Of a stretch of DNA of 18,392 bases, positions 14,034-18,392 are shown piece by piece. Origin of the DNA: an uncultured Oscillospiraceae bacterium (GTDB lineage: Bacteria > Bacillota > Clostridia > Oscillospirales > Oscillospiraceae); NCBI GenBank assembly GCA_900756575.1, contig CAAEKQ010000104.1, forward strand, positions 1 to 18,392, in the 5' to 3' direction. The notes under the pieces were generated by a model. The model saw nothing but the letters and a program-made list of their open reading frames with translations, made no database searches and was not told the DNA's origin. A program made the position numbers and the translations under genes. Position 1 is the first letter of the stretch. Each line of letters starts with the position of its first letter.

Positions 14034-14056
14034 CTTGCAAAAAAGAACTTGCAAAA
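14034..14056 (+). repeat. Direct repeat upstream of the MurR/RpiR regulator
   Basis: CTTGCAAAA occurs at 14034-14042 and again at 14048-14056, a 14-base period. The second copy contains the predicted -35. It could be a recognition site for the adjacent regulator; the rest of the 126-base gap shows no clear terminator for the preceding gene. Confidence 0.4.
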
Positions 14057-14077
14057 TTTCGCAGGGTGTAGTACCAT
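14049..14077 (+). promoter_or_regulatory. Candidate promoter of the MurR/RpiR-type regulator
   Basis: TTGCAA (14049-14054) and TACCAT (14072-14077) are spaced by 17 bases. The -10 is poor (TACCAT), so the promoter is a candidate only. It lies about 50 bases upstream of the start codon. Confidence 0.4.
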
Positions 14078-14130
14078 AACCGGGAAAGAGAAGCGGCGCA
14101 AGGCTGTGCCGCTGACGGAGGCGTATCAAC

Positions 14131-15006
14131 ATGAACAGCGATATTTTGACACTGATCCAAAACGGTATGGTTCATTTTTCCAAGGGGCAGAAGCTCATTG
14201 CAAACTATATTATGAATTCCTACGACAAGGCGGCGTTTATGACCGCCAGCAAGCTTGGCAAAACCGTCAATGTCAGCGAATCCACGGTGGTTCGTTTTGC
14301 GGTGGAGCTGGGCTACGACGGCTATCCCTCCATGCAGAAGGCCCTGCAGGAGATGATCCGGAACAAGCTGACTTCCGTCCAGCGGATCGAGGTGGCCAAT
14401 GACCGCTTTGGCAATCAGGAGATTCTCTCTATGGTGCTCCAGAGCGACATCGAAAAGATCCGCACCACCCTGGAGGAAGTGGACAAGACTGCATTCCAGG
14501 GGGCGGTAGACGCAATCCTCGGGGCCAAGAACATCTACATTCTCGGCGTTCGAAGCTCCGCTGCCATTGCAACGTTTTTGGGCTTTTACTTTAACCTGAT
14601 GTTTGATAATGTACACCACATCCACACCTCCTCCAATGCTGAGATGTTCGAGCAGATGATCCGCATTGACAAGGACGACGTTGTCATCGGCATCAGTTTC
14701 CCCCGGTACTCCAGCCGTACCGTAAAGGCCATGAAGTTCGCCTATGATCGGGGGGCTACCGTCATTGCCCTGACCGACTCTCTGGCGGCTCCCATCGCAC
14801 GAAATGCCACCCATACGCTGATTGCAATGAGCGATATGGTGTCGCTGGTGGACTCCCTGGTGGCACCTCTCAGTGTGGTGAACGCGCTGATTGTGGCGTG
14901 CAGCTACCGGAAGGAGGAGGCCATTTCCAAGACCTTCGCCAGTCTGGAGGAGATCTGGGACGAGTATGGGGTCTATGAAAAGGTGGACGACCTTGGCGGC
15001 GTATGA
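14131..15006 (+). CDS. MurR/RpiR family transcriptional regulator
   Basis: 291 residues, the normal family length. The N-terminal HTH-6 domain contains FSKGQKLIANYIMNSYDKAAFMTASKLGKTVNVSESTVVRFAVELGYDGYPSMQ (about 16-69). The C-terminal SIS domain (about 125-255) has IYILGVRSSAAIATFLGFYFNLMF and DVVIGISFPRYSSRTVKAMKFAYDRGATVIALTDS. The family senses phosphosugars. The neighbours are not sugar genes, so its target is unknown; it may control its own operon or a distant locus. CGGAGG lies 9 bases before the ATG. The stop overlaps the likely start of the following flavoprotein. Confidence 0.92.
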   Translation: MNSDILTLIQNGMVHFSKGQKLIANYIMNSYDKAAFMTASKLGKTVNVSESTVVRFAVELGYDGYPSMQKALQEMIRNKLTSVQRIEVANDRFGNQEILSMVLQSDIEKIRTTLEEVDKTAFQGAVDAILGAKNIYILGVRSSAAIATFLGFYFNLMFDNVHHIHTSSNAEMFEQMIRIDKDDVVIGISFPRYSSRTVKAMKFAYDRGATVIALTDSLAAPIARNATHTLIAMSDMVSLVDSLVAPLSVVNALIVACSYRKEEAISKTFASLEEIWDEYGVYEKVDDLGGV

Positions 15007-16240
15007 TGTGATCGTCATAGGCGGCGGGGCTGCTGGGATGTTCTCGGCGGCCACCGCCGCTTTTGCCGGCTCCAGGGTATTGCTGCTGGAGAAAACGGAT
15101 CGCTTTGGCTGGAAGCTTTCCATCACCGGCAAGGGGCGCTGCAATGTCACCAATCACTGCCCCTGGGAAGATGTACTGAAAAATGTCCCCACCAATCCTC
15201 GATTTCTCTATTCGGTTATGGATCGGTTCCCGCCGGAGAAGACCATGGAGGTCTTTGAGGCGATGGGCGTTCCACTAAAAACCGAACGGGGCAATCGGGT
15301 ATTTCCCGTGTCGGATCGGGCGGGGGACGTGGTGTCCGCACTGAGGGCTTATGTGGAACGCAGCGGAGTGGAATGCCGCAAGAGCATCGTAACCGGACTG
15401 CTCATAAAGAACGGAATTCTCCAGGGCGTAGAGACCGCGCAGGGCAGTTACCGTGCTCCCAAGGTCATTGTTGCCACCGGCGGCATGAGTTATCCCAGAA
15501 CCGGCTCCACCGGTGACGGCTATGCATTTGCCCGTCAGGCGGGCCATACCATAACGCCCATTTCAGGTTCCCTGGTGCCCCTGGAAATCGCCGGAGGAGA
15601 ATGCCGGAAGCTACAGGGGTTAACGCTCCGGAATATCGGCCTTAAGCTCTGGGGCAAGAGGAAAAAGCCCGTTTATGAAGACCAGGGGGAGCTGCTGTTC
15701 ATGCCCTACGGTCTGTCCGGCCCCATCATTCTCAGCGCCAGCGCCCATATGGACGAGAAAAAGGGTCCTTATACCATTGGACTGGACTTGAAGCCTGCGC
15801 TGGATGAGAAAAAGCTGGATGCACGAATTCTGCGGGATTTTGCCGAAAAGCAGAACGAGAGTATCTATGAGGGGATCCGGGGGCTCTTACCCAAAGACAT
15901 GGTGCCGCTGATTCTGGATCGGGCCGGAATTCCAACAAATACACCGGTGCATGAGATTACCAAGGAGCAGCGGCGGAGCATTCTGGCGACCCTCAAGCAG
16001 CTCAAATTCACCGTGGCCGGAAAGCGCCCGGTGGAGGAAGCGATTATTACCCACGGCGGTGTGAAGGTCTCGGAGGTAGACCCCAAGACCATGGAGTCGA
16101 AAAAATGCCCGGGGCTGTATTTTGCCGGGGAGGTTCTGGATGTGGACGCCTATACCGGTGGCTTTAACCTGCAAATTGCATGGGCCACGGCCTATGCGGC
16201 GGGAACTTCCTGTGGCAAAAATCCGCAAAGTGTGGTATAA
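14993..16240 (+). CDS. FAD-dependent oxidoreductase, BaiN/HI0933 (aminoacetone oxidase-like) family
   Basis: 415 residues from TTG 14993, which has AAGGTGG six bases upstream and overlaps the murR-like gene by 14 bases. ATG 14976 is a second candidate, and the open frame back to 14891 is out-of-frame murR sequence. The FAD-binding GGGAAG lies at 10-15 in YDVIVIGGGAAGMFSA. GKGRCNVTNH, VIVATGGMSYPRTGSTGDGYAFA and CPGLYFAGEVLDVDAYTGGFNLQIAWATAYAAG are the diagnostic family blocks, at the usual length. The family is a widespread flavoprotein of poorly defined function; BaiN of gut clostridia has been linked to bile acid dehydroxylation, but that cannot be assigned here because no other bai genes are seen. 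Confidence 0.88.
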   Translation: MAAYDVIVIGGGAAGMFSAATAAFAGSRVLLLEKTDRFGWKLSITGKGRCNVTNHCPWEDVLKNVPTNPRFLYSVMDRFPPEKTMEVFEAMGVPLKTERGNRVFPVSDRAGDVVSALRAYVERSGVECRKSIVTGLLIKNGILQGVETAQGSYRAPKVIVATGGMSYPRTGSTGDGYAFARQAGHTITPISGSLVPLEIAGGECRKLQGLTLRNIGLKLWGKRKKPVYEDQGELLFMPYGLSGPIILSASAHMDEKKGPYTIGLDLKPALDEKKLDARILRDFAEKQNESIYEGIRGLLPKDMVPLILDRAGIPTNTPVHEITKEQRRSILATLKQLKFTVAGKRPVEEAIITHGGVKVSEVDPKTMESKKCPGLYFAGEVLDVDAYTGGFNLQIAWATAYAAGTSCGKNPQSVV

Positions 16241-16241
16241 T
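16236..16241 (+). promoter_or_regulatory. Possible extended -10 upstream of cmk
   Basis: A perfect TATAAT preceded by TGG overlaps the stop codon of the flavoprotein (16238-16240). The -35 is weak (TGGCAA, 17 bases upstream). It could give cmk-plsC-ispH an internal promoter with a 57-base leader. Confidence 0.45.
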
Positions 16242-16297
16242 GCGTGAGATTATGAACGGCGGACGCTGTGCCGCCGGTAAGAAAGTGTGTGTTTAGT

Positions 16298-16975
16298 ATG
16301 AGCAAGTATTACTCCGTTGCCATCGACGGCCCTTCCGGCGCAGGGAAAAGCACCATCGCCAAGGCTGCGGCCAAGGCCCTGGGCTTTGTCTACCTGGATA
16401 CCGGCGCCATTTATCGGACCGTGGCATGGCACATTACCATGATGGGCATCGGGCCTAAGGACACCGACCACGTGCCCATGCTGCTGGACGATGCCAACAT
16501 CAAGATTGACTTCCGGGAGGACGGCCAGCACATGATCCTCAACGGCAAGGACATCACCGGTGAGATTCGCACCCCCGAGATCAGCGCCTGCGCGTCTCAG
16601 GTAGCGGCCCTCAGCTGTGTTCGGGATTTCCTGCTGGATCTCCAGCGGGATCTTGCCAAGCAGCACAATATCATCATGGACGGCCGGGACATCGGCACCG
16701 TGGTGCTGCCCAATGCATCCCTGAAAATCTACCTGACCGCTTCCGCAGAAAAGCGCGCTCAGCGCCGGTATGAGGAATATCTCGAAAAGGGCCAGAAGGC
16801 CACCTATGAGGAAGTGCTGGAGGATCAGAAAAAGCGGGATTATGACGATTCCCATCGGAAAATCGCGCCCCTGAAAAAGGCAGCCGACGCGATCCTGGTG
16901 GACACCTCCGAGCTGAGCCTTCAGGAGTCCATTGACGCGGTGATCGGCCTGATGCAGGAGAAGCTGGGACTATGA
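16298..16975 (+). CDS. cmk: Cytidylate kinase (CMP/dCMP kinase)
   Basis: 225 residues from ATG 16298, chosen over the in-frame ATG 16268 because MSKYYSVAIDGPSGAGKST is the usual N-terminus. P-loop GPSGAGKST (11-19), GFVYLDTGAIYR, MDGRDIGTVVLPNASLKIYLTAS, and the lid RDYDDSHRKIAPLKKAADAILVDTSELS identify Cmk. It phosphorylates CMP and dCMP for nucleotide synthesis in the cytoplasm. The ribosome binding site is weak. The stop overlaps the plsC start (ATGA), typical of the cmk-plsC-ispH run in Clostridia. Confidence 0.96.
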   Translation: MSKYYSVAIDGPSGAGKSTIAKAAAKALGFVYLDTGAIYRTVAWHITMMGIGPKDTDHVPMLLDDANIKIDFREDGQHMILNGKDITGEIRTPEISACASQVAALSCVRDFLLDLQRDLAKQHNIIMDGRDIGTVVLPNASLKIYLTASAEKRAQRRYEEYLEKGQKATYEEVLEDQKKRDYDDSHRKIAPLKKAADAILVDTSELSLQESIDAVIGLMQEKLGL

Positions 16976-17574
16976 CCGAAAAAAAGTGGTATCGGTTCTT
17001 CTATGCCATCGTGTGGCCCTTTGTAATGCTGTTTTACCCTATGAAATTCATCGGTCGGGAGAACATCCCCGAGGGCGGTGCACTGGTCTGCGCCAATCAT
17101 TCCGCAGCAGTGGATCCGTTTTTCCTGGCCTTTGCATTGGGGCGAAAGAAACGGATCTGTGCCATGGCAAAGGAATCCCTGCTGAATATCTTTTTCGTGG
17201 GGAAGGTTTTGAAGCTCATCGGCACCTTTGGCGTGCGCCGGGGGGCGTCGGATATCCATGCGGTAAAATACGCCCTGGAGGAGCTGAAAAAAGGCGAGTA
17301 CGTGGTGATTTTCCCGGAGGGAACCCGCGTAAAATCCAGGGAAGAAGGCGAACCCAAAACCGGCGCGGCCATGCTGGCCTGCCGAACCGGGGTGAATGTG
17401 CTGCCCGTTTATATTCCTGTGAAGAAAAAGCCCTTCCGCATCAACCGGGTGTACATCGGCAAGCCCTACAAAATGATCCCCGAGGGCAAGCGCGCCACCT
17501 CGAAGGACTACGACACATTCACCGCTGATCTCATGGATCGGATCTATAATCTGGGGGACGGGTATGAGAGTTGA
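16972..17574 (+). CDS. plsC: 1-acyl-sn-glycerol-3-phosphate acyltransferase
   Basis: 200 residues. One N-terminal membrane-associated segment (YRFFYAIVWPFVMLFYPMKFIG), then acyltransferase motif I NHSAAVD (42-48) and motif III FPEGTR (114-119), both intact. A GTFGVRRG segment and LPVYIPV follow. It makes phosphatidic acid from lysophosphatidic acid in the membrane for phospholipid synthesis. It overlaps cmk by four bases, and ispH begins inside its 3' end. Confidence 0.93.
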   Translation: MTEKKWYRFFYAIVWPFVMLFYPMKFIGRENIPEGGALVCANHSAAVDPFFLAFALGRKKRICAMAKESLLNIFFVGKVLKLIGTFGVRRGASDIHAVKYALEELKKGEYVVIFPEGTRVKSREEGEPKTGAAMLACRTGVNVLPVYIPVKKKPFRINRVYIGKPYKMIPEGKRATSKDYDTFTADLMDRIYNLGDGYES

Positions 17575-18392
17575 AGTAGCGAAAACCGCGGGATTCTGTC
17601 CCGGGGTCAAGCGGGCAGTAGATATGGTGGAGGCGGCGGCCCGCAGCGGCGTTCCCACCGTGACCTATGGCCCTATTATTCATAACCACCATGTGGTAGA
17701 GCGGTTTGCCGGCATGGGCGTTCACGAGATCTCTCATTTTTCAGAGGTCACCCCTGGCACTCAGGTGATTATCCGCAGCCACGGGGTTTCCAGGGCGGTC
17801 TACGAGGGACTGGAAGCCCAGGGCGCCGTGATCCAGGACGCCACCTGCCCCTATGTCAAGCGCATCCACAATATTGTCTCCGAGGCTGAGGAGCAGGGGA
17901 GAACCCCCATCATCATCGGCATTCCCACCCATCCCGAGGTGGAGGCTATTGCCGGCTGGTGTCAGGATCCCCACGTGTTTGAAAACGCCGAAGCCCTGGA
18001 AAAATGGCTGCTAGGGGACAACACCCGGCAGCATATGCCCCTCATTATGGTTTCCCAGACCACCAGTACAGAAAAGTTATGGAAAAACTGCGTGGAAACT
18101 ATAAAAAAGCTATGTACAAACTGCGAAATCTTTGATACAATATGTAGTGCAACAGAAAAACGCCAGAGTGAAGCAGCCCGGCTTGCCCAACGCTGTGAGT
18201 CAATGATCGTCATTGGTGACAGGAACAGTTCCAACACGAAGCGACTTCGAGAGATTTGCTCCGAAGTTTGTAAACATACCTGTCTCATCGACAGTGGTGC
18301 GGATTTATCGGCGGCTGATTACATCGGAAAATCATCTGTTGGCATCACTGCTGGTGCGTCCACACCACAGTGGATAATTAAGGAGGTTTACA
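17564..18392 (+). CDS. ispH: 4-hydroxy-3-methylbut-2-enyl diphosphate reductase (3' end outside window)
   Basis: 276 residues are in the window, starting at ATG 17564 within the end of plsC. Three [4Fe-4S] cysteines are C12 (GFCPGVKRAVD), C95 (DATCPYVKRIH) and C194 (DTICSATEKRQ). THPEV, VSQTTSTE, GDRNSSNTKRL and ITAGASTPQWIIKEV are all in place. It makes IPP and DMAPP in the final step of the MEP pathway. The IspH core is almost complete at the edge; many Clostridia carry an ispH-rpsA (S1) fusion, which cannot be judged here. From about 18060, codon use becomes AT-richer than the upstream half and than all neighbours. Confidence 0.95.
   Translation, partial: MRVEVAKTAGFCPGVKRAVDMVEAAARSGVPTVTYGPIIHNHHVVERFAGMGVHEISHFSEVTPGTQVIIRSHGVSRAVYEGLEAQGAVIQDATCPYVKRIHNIVSEAEEQGRTPIIIGIPTHPEVEAIAGWCQDPHVFENAEALEKWLLGDNTRQHMPLIMVSQTTSTEKLWKNCVETIKKLCTNCEIFDTICSATEKRQSEAARLAQRCESMIVIGDRNSSNTKRLREICSEVCKHTCLIDSGADLSAADYIGKSSVGITAGASTPQWIIKEVY

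Noticed and set aside
13834..15153. Long minus-strand open frame (about 440 codons) across the end of RluB, the regulator and the flavoprotein
   Set aside because: It spans three well-supported plus-strand genes and an intergenic promoter; the protein has no recognisable domain.
1..18392. CRISPR array, transposase, phage or riboswitch
   Set aside because: No regularly spaced repeats, no integrase or transposase motifs, and no gap long enough with recognisable riboswitch motifs were seen.

Overview
The window is chromosomal DNA with moderately high GC. It looks like a spore-forming, low-GC-lineage Clostridia member of the Oscillospiraceae/Ruminococcaceae type. The evidence is the S2P protease-scpA-scpB-DUF2953-ytfJ-dacF-rluB gene order, the sporulation protein YtfJ, the DUF896 and YlmH families, AGGAGG-type ribosome binding sites, sigma-A promoters with 17-bp spacers, and a cmk-plsC-ispH run. 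The taxon is inferred from gene content and order; no search was possible. Apart from one dense tRNA/repeat region, I see no phage, CRISPR, transposase or toxin-antitoxin system.

Left part (1-5700), all on the minus strand and mostly single genes with their own signals. It holds a DUF1538 membrane protein that runs off the left edge, an acyl-ACP thioesterase, a tannase-like alpha/beta hydrolase with a glycine/proline-rich insert, an FkbM-type methyltransferase with an N-terminal Rossmann-like extension, and a thiolase. The thiolase has its own leader (two dyads) and a strong terminator.

Middle (5790-9001). A well-formed promoter drives tRNA-Leu(CAA). The tRNA is followed directly by interleaved inverted repeats and then a four-helix-bundle (S23/intervening-sequence type) gene. 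After that come ylmH, a GNAT acetyltransferase and a DUF896 protein. A bidirectional terminator separates these from a minus-strand unit made of a tiny membrane protein, a SpoIVFB-like S2P protease and a DUF1294 protein.

Right part (9033-18392), all plus strand. The first operon runs from a second S2P protease through scpA and scpB (chromosome condensation), DUF2953 and ytfJ (sporulation). It continues into one long ORF that joins a secreted D-Ala-D-Ala carboxypeptidase (DacF type) to a 23S rRNA pseudouridine synthase (RluB type). The second run is a MurR/RpiR regulator, a BaiN/HI0933-like flavoprotein, cmk, plsC and ispH, which is cut by the right edge. The last ~330 bases of ispH differ in codon usage from everything before them.

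The observations most worth a second look are the DacF-RluB fusion, the tRNA/inverted-repeat/four-helix-bundle module, and the compositional break inside ispH. Most of the rest is ordinary housekeeping and accessory content, and I found no convincing new multi-gene system.
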